Positions 25,257-35,015 of a stretch of 64,000 nt of DNA are shown piece after piece (position 1 is the first letter of the stretch; each line of letters starts with the position of its first letter). The DNA comes from Saccharothrix sp. S26 (GTDB taxonomy: Bacteria > Actinomycetota > Actinomycetes > Mycobacteriales > Pseudonocardiaceae), in assembly GCF_021390395.1 (NCBI RefSeq), contig NZ_JAJUWT010000006.1:248001-312000 (forward strand). The letters run 5' to 3'. The notes under the pieces are model-generated. The model did no database searches and was not told where the DNA came from. It saw only the letters and a program-made list of their open reading frames with translations. Both the position numbers and the translations under genes were made by a program.

Positions 25257-26317
25257 GCGCGCCCACCACCGACCGTTCCGACGTCCTGCGCGGACTGTCG
25301 TTCCTGGACCGGTTCCTCCCGGTGTGGATCGGCGTGGCCATGGCCGCCGGACTCGCGCTGGGCCGGTTCGTGCCCGGCCTCCAGGGCGTCCTGGACGCGG
25401 TGAAGATCTCCGAGGTCTCGCTGCCGATCGCCCTGGGCCTGCTGCTGATGATGTATCCGGTGCTGGCGAAGGTCCGCTACGACAAGCTCGACACCGTCAC
25501 CGGTGACCGCCGCACCCTCGTGCTGTCGCTCGTGCTGAACTGGGTGCTCGGCCCAGCGCTGATGTTCGCGCTGGCGTGGATCTTCCTGGCCGACCTGCCC
25601 GAGTACCGCACCGGCCTGATCATCGTCGGTCTCGCCCGCTGCATCGCCATGGTCATCATCTGGAACGACCTGGCCTGCGGCGACCGTGAGGCCGCCGCCG
25701 TGCTGGTCGCGGTGAACTCGGTGTTCCAGGTCGTCATGTTCGGCGTGCTGGGCTGGTTCTACCTCGACCTGCTGCCCGGCTGGCTGGGCCTGGACACCAC
25801 GTCGCTGGACTTCTCCCCGTGGGAGATCGCGCTGTCCGTGGTGATCTTCCTGGGCATCCCGCTGGCCGCCGGCTACCTCAGCCGCCGCATCGGCGAGCGC
25901 ACCCGCGGCCGGGACTGGTACGAGTCGAAGTTCCTGCCGAAGATCGGGCCCATCGCGTTGTACGGTCTGCTGTTCACCATCGTCCTGCTGTTCGCGCTTC
26001 AGGGTGATCGGATCACGTCCCAGCCGCTGGACGTGGCCCGGATCGCATTGCCGCTGCTGGTGTACTTCGCGGTCATGTGGATCGGCGGGTACGCCCTGGG
26101 CAAGGCCGCCGGGCTGTCCTACGAGCGGACCACCACCCTGGCGTTCACCGCCGCCGGCAACAACTTCGAACTGGCCATCGCGGTCGCGATCGGCGTGTTC
26201 GGCGTGACCTCCGGACAGGCCCTCGCCGGCGTGGTCGGCCCGCTGATCGAGGTGCCGGTGCTCGTGGGCCTGGTCTACGTCAGCCTGTGGCTGCGCAAGC
26301 GGTGGAGCACGACCTGA
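25253..26317 (+). CDS. acr3: arsenite efflux permease Acr3
   Basis: 354 residues with ten membrane segments, the ACR3 type of As(III)/H+ antiporter in the plasma membrane. Family marks: the essential Cys in VGLARCIAMVIIWNDLACGD (C130) and FTAAGNNFELAIAVAIGVFG in helix 9. I start at TTG 25253 because GGAGG is 7 bases upstream and it overlaps the arsR stop (TTGA). It pumps out the arsenite made by the four reductases in this island. Confidence 0.93.
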   Translation: MSAPTTDRSDVLRGLSFLDRFLPVWIGVAMAAGLALGRFVPGLQGVLDAVKISEVSLPIALGLLLMMYPVLAKVRYDKLDTVTGDRRTLVLSLVLNWVLGPALMFALAWIFLADLPEYRTGLIIVGLARCIAMVIIWNDLACGDREAAAVLVAVNSVFQVVMFGVLGWFYLDLLPGWLGLDTTSLDFSPWEIALSVVIFLGIPLAAGYLSRRIGERTRGRDWYESKFLPKIGPIALYGLLFTIVLLFALQGDRITSQPLDVARIALPLLVYFAVMWIGGYALGKAAGLSYERTTTLAFTAAGNNFELAIAVAIGVFGVTSGQALAGVVGPLIEVPVLVGLVYVSLWLRKRWSTT

Positions 26318-27269
26318 CCGTCATCGTCATCGGCGGCGGCCAAGCAGGGCTCGCCGCCGGCTACTACCTCCGCCGGGCCGGGCTGGGCTTCACCATCCTC
26401 GACGCCCAACCCGTGCCCGGCGGCGCGTGGCCGCACGGCTGGGACTCCCTGCGCCTGTTCTCCCCGGCCCGGCACAGCTCGCTGCCCGGGTGGCCGATGC
26501 CCCGCTTCCCGCACGAGGGCTATCCGACCGCCGAGCACGTCGTGGACTACCTGGCCGCCTACGAGAAGCGCTACGAGCTGCCCGTCGAACGCTCGGTGCG
26601 TGTGCGTTCAGTCCGGCGGGTCGACGGCGGCTACGACGTGGACGGACGCTTCGCCGAGGCGGTGATCAGCGCGACCGGCACGTGGTGGCGGCCGTTCATC
26701 CCCGCCGCCGCCCGCAGCCTGCCGGGTCGTCAGCTGCACACCGTGCACTACCGCAACCCGCAGGAGTTCGCCGGGCAGCGCGTGGTCGTGGTCGGCGGCG
26801 GCAACTCCGGCGCCCAGATCGCCGCGGACCTCGCGAGCCACGTCGACCTCACCTGGTTCACCCGCCACCCACCCCGCTACCTGCCCGACGAGATCGACGG
26901 CAAGGCCTGTTCGACATCGCCACCCACACCCCTGGCGGGGTCGGGGCCCTCGGCGACATCGTCGCGGTCCCGCCCGTGCGCCACGCCCGCGACCAGGGAC
27001 TGCTCATCGCTCAACCGATGGACCACCAGGTGCTCACCGCTGCCGACGCCGTCATCTGGTGCACCGGCTTCCGCCCCGCGCTCGACCACCTCGCACCGCT
27101 GGGCCTGCGCGACCGCAACGGCCACGTCCACGCCGAACCCCGCTTGCACCCGCTCGGCTACGGCAACTGGACCGGTCCCGCCTCGGCCACCCTGATCGGC
27201 GTCGGCCCGACAGCCCGTAACGCCGTGCACGCCATCGGGAAGGAGCTGGGTGTGGTCATCCGGAGATGA
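26302..27269 (+). pseudogene. ArsO-like flavoprotein with a frameshift
   Basis: GTG 26302 overlaps the end of acr3. The first frame has VIVIGGGQAGLAAGYYLRRA (FAD), FSPARHSSLPGWPMP and RVVVVGGGNSGAQIAADLA (NAD(P)). At about 26907 one base appears to be missing in GGCCTG; the other frame continues LFDIATHTPGGVGALGDIVA, AVIWCTGFRPALDHLAPLG and the normal C-terminus to 27269. Restoring one C gives about 322 residues. The protein is related to that at 17439-18479. Sequencing error is possible; otherwise a recent pseudogene. Confidence 0.8.
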
Positions 27270-27491
27270 CCATCCCCGCGACGCCGTTGTACGCGTAGAT
27301 GCCGAGCAGGAGCACGGTGACGGCTCCGGTCAGGTAGACCACTGACGTTGCCTGGAAGAAACGGCGCCTGCTGGTGGTCCGGCCCTGCCGACATCCCAGG
27401 CGCTGACCACGCCGAGGCCGGCCGGCATGACGAAGCCCATCGCCGTCAGCACGCCGACCAGCAGGGGCGCGAGCGGATCGGCCGTTCCCAA
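27256..27491 (-). pseudogene. small two-helix membrane protein with a frameshift
   Basis: A TTG at 27491 with GGAG upstream opens ADPLAPLLVGVLTAMGFVMP and LGVVSAWDVGRAGPP; another frame continues RRRFFQATSVVYLTGAVTVL and LLLGIYAYNGVAGMV. Together they make a protein of about 78 residues with two hydrophobic helices. The family is unknown. The 3' end overlaps the end of the flavoprotein gene on the other strand. Confidence 0.45.
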
Positions 27492-27540
27492 TTCGGGTTC
27501 TCCATTCCTGTCGATGCCTGCGCACACCACCGCGAATGGG

Positions 27541-27574
27541 CTGGGCGTGACCACCCGGAGATGATCACGCCCAG
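27541..27574 (-). terminator. hairpin terminator after phoX
   Basis: CTGGGCGTGA (27541-27550) and TCACGCCCAG (27565-27574) form a perfect 10-base stem with a 14-base loop, 52 bases past the phoX stop. Confidence 0.6.
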
Positions 27575-27625
27575 CCGGTCAGTCGTTCCCACTGACCGAT
27601 CACCCGGCCATCGGTAGCCGGGCGT

Positions 27626-29698
27626 CTACTCCTCGCCGATCCGATCGTTGCCGCGACCCGAGCGGGTCACCACGACGACGGAGGGGCGGGCGATGGTGCC
27701 CGGACCGTCGGGCCAGGTGGAGCCCGGCTTGTCGACGGTGGCGCCGTCCACCTCGCCGGGGTGCTGGACCGCGACCAGGATCCGACGCTCCTGGATGATC
27801 GGGCCGCACGTCTCCGCGCCGATCGGCACCGTGAGGAACTGCTTGACCAGGCCGCGGCTGCGACCGTCGACCGCGACGCCGAACAGGCCGTCGTTGGAGC
27901 CCAGCGCGTTGCCGTCGGTGGAGATCCACAGGTTGCCGTGGGCGTCGAAGGCCAGGTTGTCCGGGCACGAGATGGGGGAGACGCGGTCCTTGGGGAACCC
28001 GGCGAAGTAGGTGCTCGGGTCGGACGGGTCACCGCACACCAGGAACAGCCGCCACCGGAACGAGGTGGCCGCCGGGTCGTCGCGGGTCTCCTCGACCTCG
28101 ACGATCTGACCGTGCCTGTTGCGGGTGCGCGGGTTGGCCTCGTCGGGACCGGCCTTGCCCGCCGCGCCCCGGTCGGAGTTGTTGGTCAGCGCGATGTAGA
28201 CCGTGCCCGTGCGCGGGTGCGGCTCGACGTCCTCGGGACGGTCCATCTTGGTGGCGCCGACCTTGTCCGCAGCCAGTCGCGTGTAGACGTAGACCTCCTC
28301 GGCGGTCATACCGGGCACGAACGACGTCCGGCCACTCGCCAACGCGATCCACTCGCCGGAGCCGTCGAACGCGCCGTCGGAGGGCAGCTTGCCGGTGCCG
28401 TCGATCTCGGCGGCGGGACTGTTGCCGCTGAACCGGGCGACGTAGAGCGTGCCCTCGTCCAGCAGGGTCAGGTTGTGCCGCCGCGCCGCCTGACTGGTGC
28501 CCGGCTTCATCCGGTTCTTGGACACGAACTTATAGAAGTAGTCGAACCGCTCGTCGTCGCCCATGTAGAGCACGACCCGTCCGTCACGGGTCAAGCGCGG
28601 CTCGGCGGCCTCGTGCTTGAACCGGCCCAGCGCGGTGCGCTTGCGCGGCACGAAGTCAGGGTCGAACGGATCGATCTCGACGATCCACCCGTGCCGGTTG
28701 ACCTCGTTGGGCTCCTGGGCGACGTCGAACCTCTTGTCGAACCGTTCCCACTTGCGCTCGCTGGCCAGACCCCTGAGCCCGTAGCGGCCCAGGCGGGCCT
28801 TGGTGGTCGGGTCGGTGACCAGGTCGGCGTTGCCGAAGTACTGGTTGAAGTTCTCCTCGCCCGACAGCACGGTGCCCCACGGAGTCACGCCGCCACCGCA
28901 GTTGTTCAGCGTGCCCAGCACCTTGCGGCCGGTCGGATCGGCCGACGTCTTCAACAGCGAGCTGCCCGCGGCCGGGCCGGTCAGCTCCAGCTCGCTGGTC
29001 GCGGTGATGCGTCGGTTGAGCCGGTGCCGAACCGGCGACAGGCCGCCGGAACGCTCCTCGTCCAGCACGACCACGCTCAGCCCGTGCGCCGCCCACGCGA
29101 TCTCCACCTGCTCGCGGGTCGGGTTCGCCGCGTCGTAGCCGGCGAACATGATCTGCTCGCTGGTGTACTCGTGGTTGGCCACCAGCACAGCGCGGCGGTG
29201 CTCGTGCGGCAGGTCCAGCAACGCGAGGTAGTCGACGTTGTAGCCGAACTGCTCGGCCTGCGCCGCAGCGGTCTGCCGCCGGGGGTCGAACGCGGGAGCA
29301 CCGGGCAGTACCGGATCGCCCCACCGGATGACGACATCCTGCTCGTAACCGGGCGCGGTGACCACCGCGTCCTGGCGATTCGGCGCCACCGCGTCGAACC
29401 GCAGCCCACGCGGCTCCCTCTGCCACCCTCGACCGTCAGGGTCGGCCACCGCGGGCACGGCCATCGCGCTCGCGCCGGCCACGCCGAGCGAGACCACCGC
29501 CGTCGTGCGAAGGAGGGAACGTCGCGAGACCGCCGACGCGACCACGTCACCGAAGTAGCTGTTGCCCGAGGTGTTCGGCGCCTCGTGGAAGCAGGCGTCG
29601 CCGCAGCGGTAGCGGCAGGTCAGGGCGGAACGCCCGGTGTGGTGGGTGTTGACCAAGGGCAGCGGAATCTGCCCGTCGGTCGATGAGCGCGGCGGCAC
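27626..29698 (-). CDS. phoX: PhoX-family (DUF839) alkaline phosphatase, Tat-exported
   Basis: About 690 residues. A twin-arginine signal SRRSLLRTTAVVSLGVAGAS is near residues 60-80, after an unusually long N-terminal extension with CRYRCGDACF. Family blocks: NHEYTSEQIMFAGY, LSGEENFNQYFG (with NNCGGGVTPWGT before it), HEAAEPRLTRDGRVVLYMGD, ALTNNSD and CPDNLAFDAHGNLWISTDG. PhoX enzymes are monomeric Ca/Fe phosphatases that release phosphate from esters outside the cell. GTG 29698 follows GGAGG by 4 bases; GTG 29731 is an alternative. A PHO box lies 100 bases upstream, so phosphate-starvation control is well supported. Confidence 0.92.
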   Translation of the reverse strand: MPPRSSTDGQIPLPLVNTHHTGRSALTCRYRCGDACFHEAPNTSGNSYFGDVVASAVSRRSLLRTTAVVSLGVAGASAMAVPAVADPDGRGWQREPRGLRFDAVAPNRQDAVVTAPGYEQDVVIRWGDPVLPGAPAFDPRRQTAAAQAEQFGYNVDYLALLDLPHEHRRAVLVANHEYTSEQIMFAGYDAANPTREQVEIAWAAHGLSVVVLDEERSGGLSPVRHRLNRRITATSELELTGPAAGSSLLKTSADPTGRKVLGTLNNCGGGVTPWGTVLSGEENFNQYFGNADLVTDPTTKARLGRYGLRGLASERKWERFDKRFDVAQEPNEVNRHGWIVEIDPFDPDFVPRKRTALGRFKHEAAEPRLTRDGRVVLYMGDDERFDYFYKFVSKNRMKPGTSQAARRHNLTLLDEGTLYVARFSGNSPAAEIDGTGKLPSDGAFDGSGEWIALASGRTSFVPGMTAEEVYVYTRLAADKVGATKMDRPEDVEPHPRTGTVYIALTNNSDRGAAGKAGPDEANPRTRNRHGQIVEVEETRDDPAATSFRWRLFLVCGDPSDPSTYFAGFPKDRVSPISCPDNLAFDAHGNLWISTDGNALGSNDGLFGVAVDGRSRGLVKQFLTVPIGAETCGPIIQERRILVAVQHPGEVDGATVDKPGSTWPDGPGTIARPSVVVVTRSGRGNDRIGEE

Positions 29699-29796
29699 GG
29701 TACCTCCATGCGGTTCATTCGGGAACGACACCCACCAAGCTGGATCGGTGGATCTCGATTCAGGACGATAAGTGCCCGATTCCGTCGCGCGGCGAA

Positions 29797-29818
29797 GCGA
29801 AGGTGAACAGAAGGCGAA
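29797..29818 (-). promoter_or_regulatory. PHO box upstream of phoX
   Basis: On the minus strand GTTCGCCTTCT (29818-29808) and GTTCACCTTCG (29807-29797) are contiguous 11-base direct repeats, the PhoP-binding pattern of actinomycetes. Confidence 0.75.
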
Positions 29819-29863
29819 CCTCTACCCCAGGTGGCACGAAGGTCACCAGTGCGGCACGGTCGA

Positions 29864-31138
29864 CTACAGCAGCGTGGTGCGTGCCACGCCGAACTGGTGG
29901 AGGATGTCGAGCGCGAGTTGCCGCGCCGTGCTCCGTAGAACAGGGGCCTCCGCAGTGGCCGACACCACCGCGGTGACCGGGATGACGCGCTGAAGTGGCC
30001 GGCTACTGCGGATGCGTGCCATTCCTTCACGGCCCGCTCCACCGGTGGCGTTGCCGAAAGCGACCATGGGCTTCGAGGTCTTGAGCCGGGTCAACACCAC
30101 TTGGATCGCCAGGCTGCCGTCATAGCCGAGCCGCCGGGCGTGGGCGGTGGCCGCCGCGACGCCCTCGGCGATCACGGCTTCGACCATGCGGGTCGGCACG
30201 GCATTGTCGCTTGTCGGGTCGCGATCGAGCCAGGACTCGATGTTCATCGCGAAGTTGCTCGCGCCGTCATGGTGGAGTTCGAGGTCGGGGATATCCCATG
30301 ACAGGTCAGTGCGCATGTGTTCGTCGGCCCGAACGATCCAGCGTCGCAATCCCACCAGCGGGTTACCGATGGTGTCAGTGTCGAGCTGTCGCAGGATTTC
30401 CGGCCTGGACGCACCCGGCGGTGCGACCTCATAGGCGACCCGGAGTGCGTCAGCTACGAGTGACTCCACCTCGTCACGGGCAAGACCAGGCATGAGGGAC
30501 GAGAGCGGGGCCAGAGGCCGCGCGCTGACCATCACCCAAGCGTGCTCGCCCAGGTTGATCCTCTCGGTCACCTGGTCAACCATCTCGGCCAAGGCGTTCT
30601 CCTGGAACGAGCGGCGGCTGAACCGGTCGGCGTACGCGCGCTCCAGCTGGTGTTCGCTCATCCACCGGGTGTCGGACCCGTCACGGAACGGCACGCCCAT
30701 CTCGTTGCGCTCACCGATCACGTGAGGCGCGTCCGGGCTCATCGGCACCGACACGACCACCAGTCCGGGCTCGCCGTCATCACCGTTCAGCGAGAAGACT
30801 TCGAGCCCGGCCACCAGCGGGCGGATTCGTTGCGACGCCAGGGCTCGCAGCCGTTGACGATCGCGTTCGAGGTTGGTCACGCCGACGATCCCGGTGGCGT
30901 GCTCATCGGCCTCGGTCACCCCGTAGACGATCAGGCCACCCTTGGCGTTGGCCATCGCGGCGACGTCCTTGGCGAACTCCCGGAGCTTCTTCTCGTCAGC
31001 GGGCGGAAGGGCCTGCTTCCAGTCCAGGTCCTCGGCTTCGGAGACGCCTTGGTCCACGGCCTCGCGCACGATCGCGTACGTCAGCTCTTGGGGCGTCAGT
31101 CCGAGCGTCGAATGGATCCGCGACCACATCACCGGCAT
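29864..31138 (-). CDS. AlbA_2 (Schlafen-like) ATP-binding domain protein
   Basis: 424 residues. Residues 30-160 form an AlbA_2 domain: EAEDLDWKQALPPADEKKLR, KDVAAMANAKGGLIVYGVTE, and FRDGSDTRWMSEHQLERAY. The rest is a helical and mixed region without a known domain. Members are common near defence and mobile genes in actinobacteria and their function is unclear. Two decayed relatives lie in the window (34870-35015 and 60690-61890). No operon partner is evident. Confidence 0.8.
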   Translation of the reverse strand: MPVMWSRIHSTLGLTPQELTYAIVREAVDQGVSEAEDLDWKQALPPADEKKLREFAKDVAAMANAKGGLIVYGVTEADEHATGIVGVTNLERDRQRLRALASQRIRPLVAGLEVFSLNGDDGEPGLVVVSVPMSPDAPHVIGERNEMGVPFRDGSDTRWMSEHQLERAYADRFSRRSFQENALAEMVDQVTERINLGEHAWVMVSARPLAPLSSLMPGLARDEVESLVADALRVAYEVAPPGASRPEILRQLDTDTIGNPLVGLRRWIVRADEHMRTDLSWDIPDLELHHDGASNFAMNIESWLDRDPTSDNAVPTRMVEAVIAEGVAAATAHARRLGYDGSLAIQVVLTRLKTSKPMVAFGNATGGAGREGMARIRSSRPLQRVIPVTAVVSATAEAPVLRSTARQLALDILHQFGVARTTLL

Positions 31139-31180
31139 CGCGAGACGATAACCGACGACTGAGGGGCTGTCTGCGGACCT

Positions 31181-31354
31181 TCAGTCGTGGTGCTCAGCGT
31201 CGATCTCGACCCGGTGGTGCAACGCGCAGTAGACCTCGTGCACGAGATCGGACAGGGTGTCGAAGTCGACCGGTATCTCCGCGTTCAACGTCAGGATGAT
31301 CCCGTCGAGGCTCGGGTCGGATCTGCAGCAGTGCAGTCGCGGTTCGGTCGTCAT
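31181..31354 (-). CDS. small hypothetical protein
   Basis: 57 residues from ATG 31354 (MTTEPRLHCCRSDP), with AGGGG upstream. The pattern HCCRSDPSLDGIILTLNAEI and a C-terminal HHRVEIDAEHHD suggest a small metal-binding protein, but no family was recognised. It is just downstream of a truncated MFS gene in the same direction. Confidence 0.4.
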   Translation of the reverse strand: MTTEPRLHCCRSDPSLDGIILTLNAEIPVDFDTLSDLVHEVYCALHHRVEIDAEHHD

Positions 31355-31468
31355 CAAGACCCCTGTCGCGCCGGACGGCGTCATCTCCTGCGTGATGCTC
31401 GTCCTCCCGCATCGCGAAGAGAGCGGGCAACGGTGTCCTCAGGGCGAACGTCGGATGAACCCTGGTAA

Positions 31469-32446
31469 CTATGAGGAAGATCGCGGCACGGACCTCACCG
31501 ACGCGGCTGCCGCGACGACGCCCAACACAGCCAGCACGACGAACACCGCCGGGTATCCGCCGAGTGTTCCGGCGAGTGCGGTCGCCGCCCAGGGTGCGAC
31601 GGCGGCGGTGACGGCCATGGGAGCGTTGAGGACGCCGCTGAGTCGGCCGTAGTGGGCGGCACCCCACCGGTCGGTGACGGCGGTGGCCTGGATGAGGGTG
31701 AAGATACCCCGTGCTGTGCCCGCGAGGACGGACGCGGCGATGAGCAGGACGGCCGGGCCGGGGATCAGCCCCAACAGGAGCGTGGTGGCCGACGCGGTGA
31801 GCAGGACGACCGCTGTCCTCGTGCGCACGCCGGCGACCGCGACGAACCGCGCGTAGCCAAGACGTCCCAGAACCTGGCCGATGCCGCCGAGCCCGAGGGC
31901 CCAGGCGGCGGTGGTGGACAGGCCGCGTTCGGTCAGCAGCGGCACGAGTGTGACCACGACGGCATATACGGCGAAGGCGCCGAGGCTCAGTGCGACGACC
32001 AGGACGAAGAACGGTCGGCTGCGGGCGATCGCGTCTGGCGTCTGGGCGGTCTCGTGCCCGTGTGGCGGCCACGGCAGGCGCAGGCCGAACACGTGCGCGG
32101 GAATCGTGGTCACGGCAAGCACGGCGGCGAGTACGAGGTAGGTGGCTCGCCAGTCCAGGTGAACGGCGATGCCGGCGGTCAGCGGCGCGAACACCGTGCT
32201 GGCCAGACCTCCGATCAGCGTCAACGCGGTGAGGGCGCCGACCCGGCGATCGCCGTACCAGCGGGTGAGGGCGGCGAAGGCGGGCTGGTAGAACACCGCG
32301 GCCATGGCCGCGCCGATCACCGACCACGCCAGGATGAACATCGGCAACGAGCGTGCGGTGGCCATGCCGACGACCGCGAGCACCGCCACGGCGGACCCGA
32401 CACGCCCCTCGATCGCGCCGGGCTGCTTGAGATCAGACGCGCGCAC
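31469..32446 (-). pseudogene. MFS transporter lacking its N-terminal quarter
   Basis: The frame from GTG 32446 begins with unrelated codons and enters family sequence at about 32400 (VGSAVAVLAVVGMATARSLP). It then has ten good membrane segments (FYQPAFAALTRWYGDRRVGA, AVYAVVVTLVPLLTERGLST, GGYPAVFVVLAVLGVVAAAA). The first two or so helices and the start are missing (about 80 residues), so transport is unlikely. It follows the broken flavoprotein gene and was probably the efflux pump of that arsenic sub-operon. Confidence 0.75.
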
Positions 32447-33755
32447 TCGGAGCCGTCAACGTCAGCTCCGCCACCTGCAGACCGCCGCAGCACCCACCCG
32501 AGGACTCCGGCTCGACGTCGAACACGCCGGATCCACCGCAGACGCCGGTCTCCGGCAACGTCAGCTCGACCTTCGCCGCCGACTCGTGGTCGCCCGCGAT
32601 CTCGGCGGCCACGCTGCGGACCTACTCGTAGCCGGTCATCGCCAGGAACGTCGGCGCGCGCCCGTAGCTCTTCATCCCGACCAGGTAGACGTTCGGTTCC
32701 GGCTGGCGCAGCTCGTTCGCGCCGTGCGGGTAGACCGTGCCGCAGGAGTGCACGTTCGGGTCGATCAGCGGAGCGAGCTTGGTGGGCGCCTGCAGCACCG
32801 GGTCCAGCTCCAGCCGGACCTCCGACAGCCACGAGTGGTCGGGCCGGAACCCGGTCAGCACCACGACCTCGCCCACCGGGTCCAGCCGGTGCCCGTCCTG
32901 CGAGACCAGGATGAGTTGGTCGCCGTCACGCTCGACCTCGGACGTGCGGAAGCCCGTGACGACCTCGACGTGCCCGGCCTTCGCCGCGGACTTCGCCTTC
33001 AGGCCCAACGCGCCGCGCGCGGGCAGTTGGTCGGCCTCGCCGCCGCCGAACACATTGCCGACCGCGCCGCGGCGCAGCAGCCAGGTCACGTGCGTGCCGG
33101 GATGCTCGGCCGCCAGGTCGGTCAGCGCGATCAGGGCGGTGAGCGCGGAGTGCCCGCTGCCCGCCACCGCGACCCGCTTGCCCGCGTACCGCTTGATCTC
33201 GTGGTCCAGGTCGGGCACGTGGTAGGTGATCCGGTCGGCCACCGCCCGCTCACCGATCGCCGGCAGCCCGTCCCCGCCCAGCGGGTTGGGCGAACCCCAG
33301 GTGCCGGACGCGTCGACCACGGCTCGTGCGGTGATCCGCTCCTCGCCGTCGTCGGTCTGGACGTGCACGGTGAGCGGCTCGCTGTCGCGGCCCGCGTCCA
33401 CGACGCGGTCACGTCCGCGGCGGGCGACGCCGACCACGCGGGCGTTCACCCGGACGTGCTCGCCCAACGCCTCGGCCAACGGCACCAGGTACTCGGCCGC
33501 CCACTCGGCACCGGTGGGGTAGCCCTGACCCTCAGGTGCCGTCCAACCGGTGGGCTCCAACATCCTGCGCGCGGCCGGGTCGACGAGTTCGGACCACTGC
33601 GAGAAGAGGCGCACGTGATGCCACTGCGCCACCGCCGCGCCGGCCTGCGGGCCCGCTTCCAGTACCAACGGCCGCAAGCCGCGCTCCAACAGTTGGGCCG
33701 CCGCTGCCAGCCCGACTGGCCCCGCACCCACCACGACCACAGGAAGCTCGCTCAC
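32433..33755 (-). pseudogene. FAD-dependent flavoprotein with an in-frame stop
   Basis: From GTG 33755: FAD motif VVVVGAGPVGLAAAAQLLER, WHHVRLFSQWSELVDPAARR, NAD(P) site GKRVAVAGSGHSALTALIAL, VVVLTGFRPDHSWLSEVRLE. A TAG at 32624-32622 interrupts MTGYE/VRSVAAEIAGDHES; beyond it the same frame runs on to LPETGVCGGSG and SSGGCCGGLQV and stops at 32433. Relatives of this arsenic-linked family have a Gln at this place and a Cys-rich tail, so one CAG to TAG change has cut off the tail. The 377-residue product may still fold. Confidence 0.75.
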
Positions 33756-33814
33756 GAGCCACCCCTTTCATCGCCTGTCTTCGATCGAACAAGGTGGCAA
33801 TGTATCGACTCTGT

Positions 33815-33845
33815 TCGATGGATACAACCATCGACTTCAATCGAT
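33815..33845. promoter_or_regulatory. ArsR-type operators between divergent genes
   Basis: TCGATGG (33815-33821) pairs with CCATCGA (33828-33834), and ATCGA (33830-33834) with TCGAT (33841-33845), both with 6-base centres. They lie between the flavoprotein and the ArsR-GNAT gene, which probably represses both. Confidence 0.6.
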
Positions 33846-33856
33846 AGACTGGACTC

Positions 33857-34726
33857 ATGACGACGACGCTGCCCGCGGTGGGCCTCGCTCCCGAGGATGC
33901 CTCGACCTACGCCGAGTGGTTCGCCTGCCTGGCCGACCCCACCCGGGTGCGCCTGCTGCATACCGTCGCCACTCACCCCGGCGAGATCACAGTGGGGGCG
34001 CTGACCGAGGCGGTCGGCGTCAGCCAGTCCACCTGCTCGCACCACCTGCGCAAGCTCGCCGACGTCGGCTTCGTCCGGCTGCGCAAGGAGGGCACCGCCA
34101 CCCTGGTGTCGGTCAACCCGGCGTGCTGCACGGGCCTGCCGCACGCCGCCGACGCCGTCATGGGCACCATCGTCACGCGGCCGTGCTGCCCGACCGACCT
34201 GCCCGCCGACGTCACCGTCCGCCCGCTGGGCGAGGACGACTGGTCGGACGTGCGCCGCATCTACGGCGAGGGCATCGCCACCGGCAACGCCACCTTCGAG
34301 ACCGAAACCCCGAGCCGCCGCGCGCTGGAGTCGAAGTGGCTGCCGGGGCACCGCTGGGTCGCCGTCGTCGACGGCCGGGTCGCCGGCTGGGCCGCGGCCA
34401 CCCCTGTCTCGGCCCGTGCGTGCTACTCCGGCGTCGCTGAGACGTCGGTCTACGTCGGCGACGGCTTCCGGGGCCGGGGCGTGGGCAAGTCGCTCCTGCA
34501 CAAGCAGGTCACCGCCGCCGACGAGGGCGGCCTCTGGACGCTGCAGACCGCGATCTTCCCGGGGAACCGGGCCAGCATCGCCCTGCACCACTCGGCCGGC
34601 TACCGCACCGTCGGCGTCCGCGAGCGGATCGCCCGGCACCACGGCGTTTGGCGCGACACCGTCATGCTCGAACGCCGCGCCGACTCGGCCTCCGTCCTCA
34701 CCGCACCCGACTGCGCCACCTGCTGA
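33857..34726 (+). CDS. ArsR-GNAT fusion (ArsN/phosphinothricin-acetyltransferase-like)
   Basis: 289 residues. Residues 15-105 are an ArsR winged HTH (TYAEWFACLADPTRVRLLHT, GVSQSTCSHHLRKLADVGFV) with extra cysteines in NPACCTGL and TRPCCPTD that could bind metalloid. Residues 115-280 are a GNAT domain of the PAT/Bar type (IYGEGIATGNATFETE, SVYVGDGFRGRGVGKSLLHK, TAIFPGNRASIALHHSAGYR). ArsN1 acetyltransferases inactivate the antibiotic arsinothricin or phosphinothricin; that substrate is an inference from fold and context. Divergent from a flavoprotein gene. Confidence 0.88.
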   Translation: MTTTLPAVGLAPEDASTYAEWFACLADPTRVRLLHTVATHPGEITVGALTEAVGVSQSTCSHHLRKLADVGFVRLRKEGTATLVSVNPACCTGLPHAADAVMGTIVTRPCCPTDLPADVTVRPLGEDDWSDVRRIYGEGIATGNATFETETPSRRALESKWLPGHRWVAVVDGRVAGWAAATPVSARACYSGVAETSVYVGDGFRGRGVGKSLLHKQVTAADEGGLWTLQTAIFPGNRASIALHHSAGYRTVGVRERIARHHGVWRDTVMLERRADSASVLTAPDCATC

Positions 34727-34869
34727 ACGTCGGCGGCCCGAACTGTCGAACCGGAACTGTCTGGACAGCGCCCTCACCATGGTGAACACAGCCGTGGTCG
34801 CGCCGAACCGCGGGGCGGTATCGTTTCAGGTAGCGGCGGTGGGGCTCGCCGCTTCGAAAGTCCGTCTGC

Positions 34870-35015
34870 GGGAGACCTTTCACCGGAGGCAGCTCCAGCT
34901 TCCAATCCAGGTCGTCCGCCTCCACCATGCCCGTGGTCACCGCATCATCGAGCAGTTCGTCGGTCAACGGCTCCGGCGCGACCCCGAGAGCGCGGTGCAG
35001 TGCTGTAAAGGTCAT
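34870..35015 (-). pseudogene. AlbA_2 protein N-terminal fragment
   Basis: MTFTALHRALGVAPEPLTDE and GMVEADDLDWKLELPP align with the start of the protein at 29864-31138 (RIHSTLGLTPQELTY, EAEDLDWKQALPP). The homology ends after about 50 codons, the frame running on into unrelated sequence. Confidence 0.65.
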
